In this document: positions 35,158 through 45,004 of the stretch, one piece after another | How the letters are laid out: each line of letters begins with the position of its first letter | How positions within the stretch are numbered: the stretch's first letter is position 1 | Source of the DNA: Ovis canadensis | Lineage: Eukaryota > Chordata > Mammalia > Artiodactyla > Bovidae | DNA length: 64,000 nt | Direction: 5' to 3' | Assembly (NCBI RefSeq): GCF_042477335.2 | Contig: NC_091246.1 | Span: forward strand, 255,487,501-255,551,500 | Notes under the pieces: generated by a model | Database searches by the model: none | What the model was told of the DNA's origin: nothing | What the model saw: the letters and a program-made list of their open reading frames with translations, nothing else | Translations under genes and position numbers: made by a program

Positions 35158-36690
35158 TTTGAGTATCTCTTCAGCCTGTGAGCTCCATGAGAACATCAGG
35201 CCCTAAAGAGAAAAGACCTTGAGTAAATGTTATGATGACTGAATAACTGTAGAGATAAAATGACTAAACAGAGTCCAGGTGAAGGTTACATTCACTGAAG
35301 ATTAGCTTTTTCTTCCTCCTCCCTCCCTCTTTCCAGAACAGAAGTTCCAGGGACCTTATATCACCCTCACCTCATATGGAACTCCAGTGGTCGGGGTGAT
35401 TTTTAGCTTTTCATTTATTTTTACACTGGAAGACATTTCATGAGTGTACCCCTCAAAACTGAGAAAATTACTACTTGAGGGGCAGGGACCCTCCATGTTG
35501 TCTGAGTCGAAAGAGAACAACATGTTGACACAGGATATTGAGGAGACGGCCTGGGGCCCTGGGCAGCTGGGAGCAGGGAGACAAAGGCAGAGGGTGTTGT
35601 TCCCACCCCCCTCCTCCCAACATGACGCATGTGTCCCTCTTTGCACTTAATCACTCTGATTCTGATTATCTGGAGATTGACGTGTCTGCTGGCAGATGGC
35701 GTGGTCTCAGGTGACAGCATTAAAGGCCCCCAGACCTCAGTTCGGAGCTGTTTGCAAGACCTAGGACAAGTCTTCAGCGTCTGAGATCTGCTGCTTTTAA
35801 CCCGAAGCATTGATAGCGGTACTACCTATGTGAGGGTCCAGAGGTTGAGGCATAGGTACTTGGGATTGGTCACTGGGAAAGGCTGCAACCCTGGGAAGGC
35901 TGCCGCTAGAATCCCAGCCTGGAACACGAGTGGTAAGTGCAATATCTGGATGAAGCAGTGAGGGTGTCAGCGAGAGACACGCAGCTGGTGCCAGGACCAC
36001 ACTGAAGGAGAGCACTGGGCTTTTCTCCACTCGCTTCCAGAGGGTCAGGCCCTATTGCCATTGGCCACATAACCTGAGTGATAACCACCTCCTGGGAACT
36101 CCAAGTCACAGCCTGATGGCTAGGCCTCCAGAGGGCTGAAGGATGTGTCAGGAACGGTTTGCCCACAGATGCTGGGCACCCCAGGGCTCTGACAGGGGCT
36201 GGTAAGGCTGGCATGGCAGGGTCCCACAGCACAGGGTATTGGGGTGCCTGGTCGGGGCTGCCACCATCTAGGGCCATACCACCGTGAAGGCACTTGCTAA
36301 TTTCTGAGCTCAGAAGCTGAAGCAAAGTTGAGCGTGATTAATAGTTGGTTGCAAGACCGCCTGGGGAGACCAGGAGCTGCAGACCCTCCTGTCCGTCCCT
36401 CCTTTCGTCTCTCTCACCCTCGGCCACCGCCCTCCACTGGCACAGATGGGCCCTTCTTTGGCCATTGGGAAGTGGCCTATTGTTGAGTCTTGGCCTGGGA
36501 GGGCGCTCTGGGGGCTCTGACAGTGGGTAGCACAGCTGGGCTGGTGCCCCCTGTGCACGCTGGCCGCTCTGGGTTGGGGGGCAGGTTGAGTGCCTACAGG
36601 AAGGCGGTACTTTATGCCATGGAACTGTGCGCATAAAATGGTTCTAATGGCGACGCTGGACCTCAGTGTATTTTCCACATTAAAAGAACT
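35158..36690. other. Copy A left part: non-coding, matches 47,640-49,900
   Basis: No gene found. It aligns by eye with copy B, for example TCAGCCTGTGAG, CCTCACCTCAT, ATTTCATGA.TGTACCC, CCCTGGGCAGC and CCCAGACCTCAGTTC. At 35,731-35,740 it retains the uninterrupted target sequence into which a Bov-A2 inserted in copy B. Confidence 0.55.
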
Positions 36691-36692
36691 GT

Positions 36693-36695
<3 letters not shown>

Positions 36696-36728
<33 letters not shown>
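36696..36728 (+). repeat. (TG)n microsatellite
   Basis: About 16 uninterrupted TG dinucleotides following GTAGCG. Confidence 0.95.
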
Positions 36729-36729
<1 letters not shown>

Positions 36730-36769
36730 AAGACTTAGGAAAGTTCTGAAGCCAAACAAAAAATTGGAC

Positions 36770-37085
36770 CACGTGATAAAATAAGAATAAGCCTCAGAAA
36801 CACGGCACCGTGTAAGGAGCCGGACCCAAATGGCCGCAGTTGCACAAACCCATGTGCTTGGAATACACAGAATAGGCAGTTCCATAAGGACGAAGGAGTG
36901 AGGAATGCGGAACTTAAAGTGGCTGATGAAGGAACACTAGGTGTCTTTGTAGGGAGATAAAATGTAAAATATTCTGGATCAGATAGTGATGATGGCTACA
37001 CAACTATATGCATAGGCAATCACTACAATACAGTGCTCAAGGGAGAAGTTTTTGGTATATGAGATATATCTAAACTTAAAATGAG
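36770..37085 (+). mobile_element. Old L1 3' end, shared with copy B
   Basis: AGTTGCACAAACCCATGTG, ACACAGAATAGGCAGTTCCA and GATAGTGATGATGGCTACAC resemble the L1M 3' region. The same element lies at the matching place in copy B (49,920-50,285), so it predates the duplication. Confidence 0.6.
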
Positions 37086-37192
37086 TAATTTGAATTTTTT
37101 TTTCAAAAGTAACAACAACCACATATTATCCTCCGTGCTTTATTTGGTTCTTTCTAAGCGCTGTAGACATAAACAAAGATGCCCGTGTCTCT

Positions 37193-37332
37193 GTGTGCAT
37201 GCTCAGTCGTGTTTGACTCTTCGTGACCCCATGACCTGTAGATGGCTAGGCTCCTCGGTTCATGGAATTTTCCAGGCAAGAGTACTAGAGTGGGTGGCCA
37301 TTTCCTCCTCCAGGATATTTTCCCGATCCTTT
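37193..37332 (-). mobile_element. BovA-type SINE (antisense), shared with copy B
   Basis: CATGCTCAGTCGTGTTTGAC, GGCAAGAGTACTAGAGTGGG. The matching SINE is at 50,378-50,591 in copy B, so it predates the duplication. Confidence 0.85.
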
Positions 37333-37955
37333 ACTGTTTCTTCAGAATTTGTCTCCAGAGCAGGGAGTCAGCCACCACCACGCGCCTAGGCTGAGACTCA
37401 GGGCACACACTGGAGTGGGGACACGTTCTGGTGGGAAAAGGGAAAGCGTGTCCTGCTCAGAGCGTGTAATATGGGGTAGCCAGAGGCAGGCTGACAGGAA
37501 GAGGGCCGTCCCAGGTGACTGCTTAGATAACAGATTTGGTTTCCCCCATTTGGTACTAAATTGAAAGGAAGAAAAATAAGGAAGGTGGCAGTCACTGACC
37601 ATGCACTGAATCCTGGAGCCCACTGCTGCGGAGGCTGGGGTCTGGTTTTCCAGGTCGGTTGCTGCTGGGCAGGGCCTCGTGGCTGGAAGGAGAGATTCCC
37701 CGACTTCCCAGTGTGTGAAGAAAGTTCTTCATCTCAACATCCTTCTCTAGTTGTCTGCAATTGGATACTCTGTGGATAAGCTTGAAACGATGTTTCTTAA
37801 ATTAACTGCAAACAAAGGTAATAATTACGTTATTGTTGAGTAACAATGATAATGGTGATTTTCATTATAATTAATTTTAAGATTTCTCATTGGATACCTA
37901 CATTACAGCAGGTTACCACATTAGTAGCAAGGAGCTTCAACAACTGTCGGGCCAT

Positions 37956-39010
37956 CTGGTCGACCTCGCCAGAGCAGCCGCCCATCTGTAGGCTTTGTGA
38001 TCCTCACACAGACGTATCCGTGTCTCACACCCGCGAAACAGCGCCTCCACGCGGACACCATTCTTCCCACCTCTGAGCCCGAGGAGAATAGAAGGGTCGC
38101 AGGGCGCCCCTCGCATAGATGCAGCCCGACCCGCAGGAAACCCGCCGGCTGAGTCCTGGGCCCGTCACCGGGAACCGTGGCCGCCTGGGAGCAGCCGCAG
38201 CGCCGCGACGGCAGCGGGACGCCCGTTCCCCCAGGCTGACAAGGAAGCGCTTCCGGGCGCCCTTTGGGGAGGAGGACGGGCGGCCCGTGGTCCCTCTGCG
38301 GGGAGAGGACGCACGTTCGTGAGTCAGGACTGTCGGGGTCCATGGGGGAGGCTGGGGAGACTGGACATGTCCGCGTGCGTCCGTGTGGTCCGCACCTCCG
38401 GGCGAGAGGGAAACATCGAGGAGGTGTGACCCGGCGGACGCCGGCGCCGGGACCTTTCCGGCTCGCGCTCAGCTGCCCCGGCGGCGCCCGCGGGCAGAAG
38501 GGGCCCCGCGGCGCGCCGGTCCCGGGCCGGGCAGCGACACCGGCCGGCGCCGCCCGCCCAGGCCGCGGACCTGCAGCCCGACTCTCCGGCGACAGCAGGC
38601 TCCTCCCGGGTCTCATGGCGCTGGCACCCCCGGCCCCTGGAGCTCTGCCCCGGGCTCGGCGGCCGAGCCGCAGCCTTCGCGGGAGTCGCCAGCGTTCCCC
38701 GGGAAGGGACCGGCTGGCGGCGGCCGCTGGGTGGCTCCCGACGAGCGGCGCACACGGCCCCGGGCGCACCCCGACCGCCGGGCCGCCCTGACGCCCCGCT
38801 TGTCCCGGGCGTCCGCCTGGGAGCCGGCTCCCGGCCCCGCAGGGCGCGGAGACCCAGACAACAGACGGGAGGGCGGCAGCTGGGGAGACCTCCCCGGGCA
38901 GCTGCGGGAGAAGGCGCGCTCCTCCGCGATCCCCGAGGGTCGGACCCAGGCGGCCCAAGGGCAGGTCCCTGCTCCCGGGCGGACTTGGGAATTTAGTGAG
39001 ACTTAGACTG
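37956..39010. promoter_or_regulatory. CpG island of copy A
   Basis: Begins at the motif CTGGTCGACC (37956-37965) and stays CpG-dense to about 38,985. It ends in the segment GTGGACTGTAAA shared with copy B (52,818). Large overlapping ORFs exist on both strands (up to 394 codons on the minus strand, 39105-37921), but their composition is Arg/Pro/Gly/Ala-rich and they reflect GC bias. This is probably a promoter island. The degenerate KRAB-A-like exon 3.4 kb downstream in the same orientation makes a KRAB-ZNF 5' end a possible origin, which is inference only. Confidence 0.75.
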
Positions 39011-39767
39011 TGTGGACTGTAAAGCTGAAACCGTGAAAGGATTCGGTAAAAACATGCATGAATGACTTTTATTCTGTGGAATAAAAGAATGGACTCATGA
39101 TACATTTTTTAAAGTCCAGAAGCCATCAAAGAATGAATGATAAACAGCCATAAACCCACCTTTTCATATTCCACAAGGAAGGTCCAATGATAACACATCA
39201 GCGTGGGAGGAACATTTGTGCAAATACTTGTGTAATAAGATTATTGATATTAGTATCAGTATAAAAACAGAACATTCAGGAAACAGCCATTAAGAGGGAT
39301 CTGATAAGGGCATTTTTATCGGTACTGACTTGAAAGATCTGTGTGATGAACTGTTGGATAAAAATAGCCAAATTAGGGTTTCCACTGGTGTTAAGAGAAA
39401 AAATATACACATTTGTACATTTATCTTTTAAATGAACTAAGATGGAAAGGCAAATGAATTAGAACAGCTAAAGCAGTTTTATAAAAAGAATACAGTCTTT
39501 GCCATAGCTTGGCACCTGGTGCCAGAAAGAAGTGTCTTCAGAAACCAAGATGAGCCACACCGCCTGCTTTTCGGCCCCCTCCTCCTGTGGCCTCCAGGCA
39601 GGCAGCTGGCATCCTAGCCCCTTAAAGTCACTGCTCCACTCAGACTGACGCAGATCCAAGGAGCTGTTGGTATGACCTTGGCTCTGCAGACTTGGGCTCC
39701 TCAGCCTCTTGCCTCATCCTGGGAGCCCCCAGCCAGTCAGTCATCACCGCAGTCTTCCCCACCAGAG
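39011..39767. other. Copy A right part, interrupted by the retroviral fragment
   Basis: Non-coding. Collinear with 52,830-53,700 in copy B (AGCCATTAAGAGG, TCCAGGC, CTGCTTTTC.GCC, TGGCATCC.AGCCCC). Homology stops where the betaretrovirus fragment begins and is not seen to resume on its far side, suggesting a target deletion or a later rearrangement. Confidence 0.55.
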
Positions 39768-39892
39768 GCTGATCCTCTCAACCCCATCTTTTGTCTCTCT
39801 CTTATTTTCTTAGCGGGGACGCTCCGTTCTTTCCCTGTGCAGGTGCGACTCTTGTTTGTGCTGGCCGCGGCAGGTGGCGCCCAACGTGGGGC
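39768..39892 (+). promoter_or_regulatory. Retroviral R-U5 and tRNA-Lys primer-binding site
   Basis: A short R-like segment (CTGATCCTCTCAA) and a 91-bp U5 (39,782-39,872) end at the canonical CA, followed by GG and the PBS. The U5 is repeated nearly identically at 41,148-41,238; I see one difference (CCGTTC here, CCATTC there). The PBS stops after exactly 18 nt, the length normally copied from the tRNA primer before the modified base. Confidence 0.85.
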
Positions 39893-40710
39893 TGTAAATA
39901 TAGACTATTGCCATGACCAAAAGCAGCCAAAAGTTTCCACAGTTCTGTCTGATATATAGGAGCAGTGTTTACAGAAAGAATGGGTGGACGCTGTCCTCGA
40001 TATTCGGGGAAATCAGGTGTTCCCCCAGGTGCCCAGTCCCATAAAAAGGTGGCATTGGCATTGTTGATGTTGTACACTGATGCGACCCGTGCTCGACATA
40101 AAGTCCAAGGAGTGTCTATTCCTATGCCGATGCTTAAATGTTTGTCACAAAACGGAATGTCGAGAGGTCCGGTTCCGTCACGGTACCATCTCTTTCCGGT
40201 TTTTTCATCAATGCCTGAAATAGTCACTCGAGGGTAGGATATATCAGCTGACACCTGTATACAGTGAGGATGCTGTGATTGATAAGAAAAGCACATAGGA
40301 TATTGCGTAGTAAGACCATAAAAGGAGATATTGGCTTGCTGAGGAGAAATGTGAATATCTGATTTTCCTCCTAAAAGACTTGTATCATTGACATATACAG
40401 GTACTATTTCTTTATCCCATCCTAAGGATTGAATCATGGGCGGATCAGGAATGTATGCCCAAAAAACCGCAGCCGCCCCGTTTTGTATCCGCTGTAACAA
40501 TAATAATAACATGATCAGTATATTAGTAGGTGTCACTGGAGGTTGTACATGAGCCTCATTCCAAGCATATCGCATCAACGCCTCAATCTGCCTCTGGGTA
40601 GGCAGCTCACTCGTGGGCTCGCTCAGTGTCATGCGATGCATCTGATATGTCAGGGAGTTCCTCCGCCGCGCGTACCAGCCTTTCCGGTATCCAACGCGGC
40701 GCTTCGGCAT
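39893..40710 (-). pseudogene. env: Truncated betaretroviral env (signal peptide and start of SU)
   Basis: Minus-strand frame from an ATG at 40,710 to the junction at about 39,893, roughly 272 codons. It starts with a long basic, Arg-rich leader, followed by a hydrophobic membrane segment (ILIMLLLLLQ) typical of betaretroviral env signal peptides. Then comes SU sequence with several Cys and potential N-glycosylation sites. The frame is open throughout, but the rest of SU and all of TM (fusion peptide, membrane anchor) are missing. Past 39,893 it reads through inverted PBS and U5, adding foreign residues until a stop at 39,802. It cannot make a functional envelope. The closest family is JSRV/enJSRV, recognised from the overall pattern without a database search. 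Confidence 0.85.
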
Positions 40711-41104
40711 CCTGTGGAAAAACACAAACATGCCCCCGTCCCCATATCAATACAGGGTCTGGCCCATACCACAGATTGGTAAGTGGATCCTTCCATTGTA
40801 CAAGTGGTTTTTTGCATGAGGATCATTCTCCCCCAAAACGCTGGGCTGCTGAATTGCCTTCTGTGTCTAAAGTTAAAAAATTTAAAACATAGAGAGCATG
40901 ATTTAAGGCGTTATGCGGTGAGGGGCTATACAGTTCATTCCCCTTTTTTTGTTTTAATAATTGATGTTTAAGGCGTTGATGGGCTCGTTCCACAATGCCT
41001 TGTCCTTGTGGATTATATGGAATTCCTGTTTTATGATGAATTTGGAAAGAAAGACAAAAACGTTGAAAAGAACGGCTAGTATAACCAGGTCCATTATCTG
41101 TTTT
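40640..41104 (-). pseudogene. pol: Betaretroviral pol, integrase C-terminal half (broken)
   Basis: Minus-strand sequence begins inside the integrase core at TDNGPGY, which carries the second catalytic Asp, and continues to PYNPQGQGIVERAH, which carries the catalytic Glu. The first catalytic Asp and the zinc-binding domain are absent. An in-frame TGA at 40,823-40,825 cuts the frame shortly after AAQRF. Downstream sequence still encodes the integrase C-terminal region in the same frame and overlaps the start of env, the usual betaretroviral arrangement. The 5' side joins directly to U5 at about 41,104. Non-functional. The 3' limit is approximate. Confidence 0.8.
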
Positions 41105-41177
41105 AAGAAAATAAGAGAGAGACAAAAGATGGGGTTGAGAGGATCAGCCCCATCTTTTGTCTCTCTCTTATTTTCTT
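41105..41177. repeat. Perfect 30-bp inverted repeat (U5 hairpin) with R loop
   Basis: Left arm 41,105-41,134, loop TTGAGAGGATCAG 41,135-41,147, right arm 41,148-41,177. The arms are reverse complements over 30 bp with no mismatch. The right arm is the first 30 nt of U5, the left arm is the same inverted, and the loop is inverted R. Confidence 0.95.
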
Positions 41178-41238
41178 AGCGGGGACGCTCCATTCTTTCC
41201 CTGTGCAGGTGCGACTCTTGTTTGTGCTGGCCGCGGCA

Positions 41239-41926
41239 GTTGGCCATTGCTTTCATGAAACACCCAGGGTCTCTAAGCAATGCCAGGGTGGCAAGAATAA
41301 AGAAGCAGCATGCAACCATTCAGGCCAGACACACACACACACACACACACACAGGAGAGGCTATAGAATCCACCTGATCCTAAGGGAAAATGTAACTCTG
41401 GAATCAACCATGTCAATGTGTCATGCAGAAGTAAGATCACCTAAATGACCTGATTCTTTAACAAATTTTCAATTATTAATAAATATTTGCTGTCCTTGTG
41501 TTTATTCTGAGATTACTGAGTAAGGTGGCCAGTTTTACATTACTAAAAAAGATTTATTTCATGGGGCAAAATTTACTAAAACTTTACCTTTCTTCAACCA
41601 AAACTCCAGCATACCGTGTTTAAAATACCACTTTACTGAGCCAGAGCTGGCAAGTCTTCCTAAGCGGCAGATAGTGAGTATCTTAGACGGTCCTACGATC
41701 TCTGCGGCATCTGCACAGTTCCGTTATTGCAGCAGGAAAGCAGCCCCAGGTATCTTTACAGACGCTGAGATTTGGCAGCCATAGAATTCATATGTCTCAC
41801 AACTTTATAACATTTAAGATAATAAAGATCATTCTTAGCTTGTGGGTCCAACCAGCACAGGTTGTGGTAGAATCTGACCCGGGGATGCAGGATGCTGTGG
41901 CCTGATCTATGAAACCGCAGTGGGAC
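41239..41926. other. Unique sequence with a (CA)n tract
   Basis: A (CA)n run lies at about 41,330-41,353. No gene. No homology to copy B that I can see. Confidence 0.5.
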
Positions 41927-42410
41927 CGTTAGGGGAAGCATGCTGACAGAAACCGCCCAGCCTGGCCAGGCACCACGGTAACCATTTGCATGAGCTGTTT
42001 TATGACAGGAGGTCCTGGTAAGGAACACGGAACTAATAAGCCACCACCAACCGGAAGAGGTTGGGAAAGCTCAAAAGGAGACACCACATGTCTGACCACC
42101 TCCCAGAATCCTCCTCTCTGGCATCCATCTTGGCTGAACCAAGTGTGCACCACCAGGAAGGACTCTGAGTCAGAATGATTGGCTAAAGACAACCCGGAAA
42201 CCAATCCCATCACCATAAAACCCGAGACTGCGAGCCGTGTGGCAGAGCTGTTCTCTTGGGTTCCCTTACCCTCCTGCTCTCCATGCTGGTGCCCTTTCCC
42301 AATAAACTCTCTTGCTTTGTCAGCACATGTGTCTCCTCGGACAATTCACTTCCGAGTGTTGGACAGGAGCCCAGTTTCGGGCCCTGGAAGGGGTCCCCCT
42401 TCCTGCAACA
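41927..42410 (+). mobile_element. Class I ERV LTR (same family as 24,617-25,139)
   Basis: Starts (C/T)GTTAGGGGAAGC and ends CCTTCCTGCAACA. Contains CCATTTGCATGAGCTG, TTTTATGACAGGAGG, CATAAAACCC and the polyadenylation site CCCAATAAACTCTCTTGC. The first base pair TG has become CG. Flanking GGAC/GTAC could be a decayed 4-bp duplication. Only one copy of the CCAAT-containing U3 block is present, unlike the doubled block at 24.8 kb. Confidence 0.8.
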
Positions 42411-42446
42411 GTACCCCCTGATGTGGAACACCCGCTGTGTTTTCAG

Positions 42447-42536
42447 GAGTCAGTGACCTGTGAGGATGTGGTTGTGAGCTTCCTCCAGAAAGACCAGCCC
42501 TGTCTTGTGATGCTGGAGACATCAGTCGTCTGTGGG
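42447..42536 (+). pseudogene. Degenerate KRAB-A-like exon
   Basis: After a plausible 3' splice site (CTGTGTTTTCAG, ending at 42,446) the frame reads ESVTCEDVVVSF and then VMLETS, followed by GGGTGAG as a possible donor. These two blocks match the two ends of a KRAB-A box (ESVTFEDVAV-type start and VMLE-type end). About 14 codons of the middle, including the conserved Trp region, are missing or replaced. KRAB-A recruits TRIM28 in zinc-finger repressors; this copy lacks the core and has no zinc-finger array or KRAB-B exon in the window. It lies 37 bp beyond the LTR and 3.4 kb downstream of the copy-A CpG island, in the same orientation. Could be a coincidental match; the splice context and codon-level agreement favour a true remnant. 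Confidence 0.55.
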
Positions 42537-42540
42537 TGAG

Positions 42541-44180
42541 ACTGTCACTATTTAATGGAGAATCATCCAGAGCAGCTTGGCGTGAGTCAACTCTCATCTC
42601 CCCATGCCTCTTCTAAGGCTCACATGGACCTGAAGGACAGTTACTATTAATAAATTATATTTTAAACTACCCCTGAAAGAGAAGACACTTTTCAGACAAG
42701 CACAAATGAATAAATGAATTATCAAACTTACTACCATGTTCTCAAGCAGTTTAATATTTCAGTATATGCGTTTTTTTTTTCTCTATAAACTAGCAGGTTC
42801 CATAAGGGTGAAGGATATCTAAGAAATTACATAAACAAGATCAGACCCCTGGGAAATCCTGAATATCTGTCTCCTTGACCTGAGAACTTAGGGCAAAACT
42901 TAGCAACTTCCCACATTTTAGCTTAATACTGAAAATGGGTTTTAGTGATATTTCCACTGAAAGTTTTCAATGCATCAGTTTAGCAGGGGACCTACCAGAG
43001 TGAAACTCATCTTCCTTGTGATAATCCAGTTACACCACACACGAGATGCCTGTGCCTCGAGGCTGTGCAGTTAGAAACTGCCCTTATTATCAGGAAAAGA
43101 GCACACATCTCAAAGCCAGTTATGTGTTTAGGGGAGAGTGGGGGGTGCGCGGTGCGGGGGAAGGAACAAGTCCATCTCCCTGGAAGGTAGAGGGATCACC
43201 TCCTGATTCACTGAGTCGGGAGCATCTATTTTCCACGTAGGTTTTCAGAGACGCAGCTGGAGAGGACAGCAGATAGAGCTGAGCTTGGCTGTCCTCCCAC
43301 AGAAAGGAGAGCTGAAAACACCAGACTTCTGCATGTTGGAGCAGCCTGACAAGGCTGCTGCACAGAAACCCCCTCAGAGCCTGATGTGCCAGTCAAGGTT
43401 GTGGACAAAAAAAAAAAGTCCCCACCAAATTACAGCCAGGAGAAGTGTGCGTCTGTTCCCCATTTAGATGTGGAGTGAGGCAGCCCGGGGTTGGTCTGGC
43501 AGGGCTGTTCCAGAAAGCTCCACTCTCGTCCTAGGAATACTGTTCTGTCATCCCAGGGGCGTTTGCCCCCTCCAGGGTGGACCTGGAGCAGAATGGAGCT
43601 TCCCCTTCTCGGCTGACGTTCCCACAGCAAGACAGCAGGAGAAGGGAGAGCACACGTGGTTTTCCTCCATCCTGGAGGGAGAGAGAGCTGGTCTCACCAG
43701 CATCCCCGCTTCAGAGGATGCTGGGAATGTCTGTAGTCTCGGGCAGCCATGTGCTCAGTTCAAAGCTGAGTGTGCAGTCCCCCCAGGAGAGAAGGGGCCG
43801 GCCTCCTAGGAGCCCAGTGGGTGTCTCTGCCATGTTCCCCCTACCCACACCCTTCCCAGAGTTCTTGCTGTATGAGAGTTTGTCCTTCAAGTTGCATCAA
43901 TTCACATTTCAGGAATGGGCTGAAAACCATGAGTTCATGGGCGGTTTTCATTAGATTTGCTGGTAGGTCATTGACTGAACTCCATTGCTAGCTCACAGAG
44001 TTTCTGTGGCCAGGGGTGGCACTGGGGCAGGCCATGTGGGTGAACAATAATAAGGTACCCAGTGGGAGCACCAGGGTGTCAGCAGCAGCTTCAAATCACA
44101 GGGGAAAGGAAAACACGGGGATACTCTTGAGGTCAACCCCCAAATAGTGTTGCTGGAAAATAACTACAATTAAGTAATTA
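42541..44180. other. Unique sequence, no gene seen
   Basis: No KRAB-B, zinc-finger or other exon found. An A-run lies at 43,408-43,418. The ORFs at 43,468-43,991 lack domains. Confidence 0.45.
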
Positions 44181-44181
44181 C

Positions 44182-44377
44182 TTCCCTGATGGTTCAGACG
44201 GTAAAGAGCCTACCTGCAGTGCAGGAGACCCAGGCTCGAGCCCCGGGTGGAGATGTCTGGAGAGGGGAGCGGCTCCCCACTGTAGTATTCTTGCCTGGAG
44301 AACCCCGAGGACAGAGGAGCATGGTGGACCTATAGTACAGAGCGGTGCAGTCAGACCTGACTGCAGCTACAGCATGC
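44182..44377 (+). mobile_element. Bov-tA SINE (diverged)
   Basis: GATGGTTCAGACGGTAAAGA head, GTAGTATTCTTGCCTGGAGA core, ending CAGACCTGACTGCAGC. More diverged than other copies. Confidence 0.85.
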
Positions 44378-45004
44378 GTGCGCACATACACACCTGAGCA
44401 AGAAGACTAGTGAAGACCAAAGACATCCAAAGAACCGAGGCCTCTGAAGAGCTTCGGGAGTGCTCGATGCCCAAGAGGTAAATGGAGGGTATATGGAAGG
44501 TGCTGACTGCAGCTCCCCCTACGGCTCTTCTTGTCTGTCTCCTCCCCCATTAGTAGGTCAAGAGTGAACCAGGGGCCCCTGAGTGCCTGGGCAAAGCAGA
44601 AGCCCGAGGGCAGGACCCCCCTCTCCCTGGCCAACCCCCTTCCCTCTGTCCCCACAGCCCAGGGGCCCCAGCCCCCTGTGCCCCACGCCTCACACCGGTG
44701 TAAACAGGTGTGATCACTTCCAAAGAGTGAAGCGCACGGGCGCAGAACTAGCACCTCCCCGCGGCGCCCAGCCTTAGACCAACGCGGAAGTCAGGAAAGT
44801 GCAAGTGGGAGTTACTACAGCCTGCAACACAGCTTTTGCTTTCACCAGCGCCTGCAGTATACAGTTAGTCATTAAGTAAGCTTGTTCTAAACACAGGCTT
44901 TTAATTTAGAAATAGTGCTGTTTTCTACTTCTTCAAAAATGTAGCTTTGCAGCCAATGTTCAATTCCTCCCATGTCTTCTTAACCAAGGCAGACTTTTTT
45001 TTTT
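44378..45004. other. Unique sequence, no gene seen
   Basis: No supported gene. A T-run at about 44,996-45,009 borders the next repeat. Confidence 0.45.

Larger units (their letters stand above)
28480..39760. repeat. Segmental duplication copy A
   Basis: Collinear matches to two other places in the window. 28,480-29,550 and 31,880-32,090 match 59,975-60,800 (for example TTTTAGAGAAGCC, AAAACAAACC, TTCATTCAGTT; GATGATGTA, TATAATGC; TTGGCATAA, GTGTGTCTC, TGATATTT). 35,158-39,740 matches 47,640-53,700 (for example CCTGGGCAGC, CAGCCTGTGAG, GTGGACTGTAAA, CAGCCATTAAGAGG). 37,349-37,965 also matches 62,090-62,896. Divergence is substantial, so the duplication is old. Alignments were made by eye. Confidence 0.75.
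39768..41238. mobile_element. Rearranged JSRV-like endogenous betaretrovirus fragment
   Basis: Order on the plus strand: R-U5 in forward sense (39,768-39,872, ending CA), GG, an 18-nt primer-binding site for tRNA-Lys (TGGCGCCCAACGTGGGGC, 39,875-39,892), then env and pol sequence in inverted sense (39,893 to about 41,104), then an inverted piece of U5 plus R (41,105-41,147), then a complete forward U5 (41,148-41,238, ending CA). There is no U3, no gag, no protease, no RT domain and no distal env. The left end begins at R, without U3. The right end is a normal U5 terminus. No target duplication is visible. This is not a twin-LTR provirus and not a simple deletion; it looks like an aberrant reverse-transcription product. 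The env and integrase resemble the JSRV/enJSRV group of sheep and goats. Confidence 0.85.

Noticed and set aside
37921-39105. 394-codon minus-strand ORF in the copy-A island as a gene
   Set aside because: Low-complexity composition. The frame is not evidently kept in copies B or C, and several plus-strand ORFs overlap it.
39640-39767. U3 of the betaretroviral LTR to the left of R
   Set aside because: This stretch aligns with host sequence in copy B (53,460-53,700) and has no TATA box near the R start.
39802-40731. 309-codon retroviral env ORF as an intact gene
   Set aside because: It runs from a partial env through inverted PBS and U5. The rest of SU and all of TM are missing, and the frame ends in LTR sequence.
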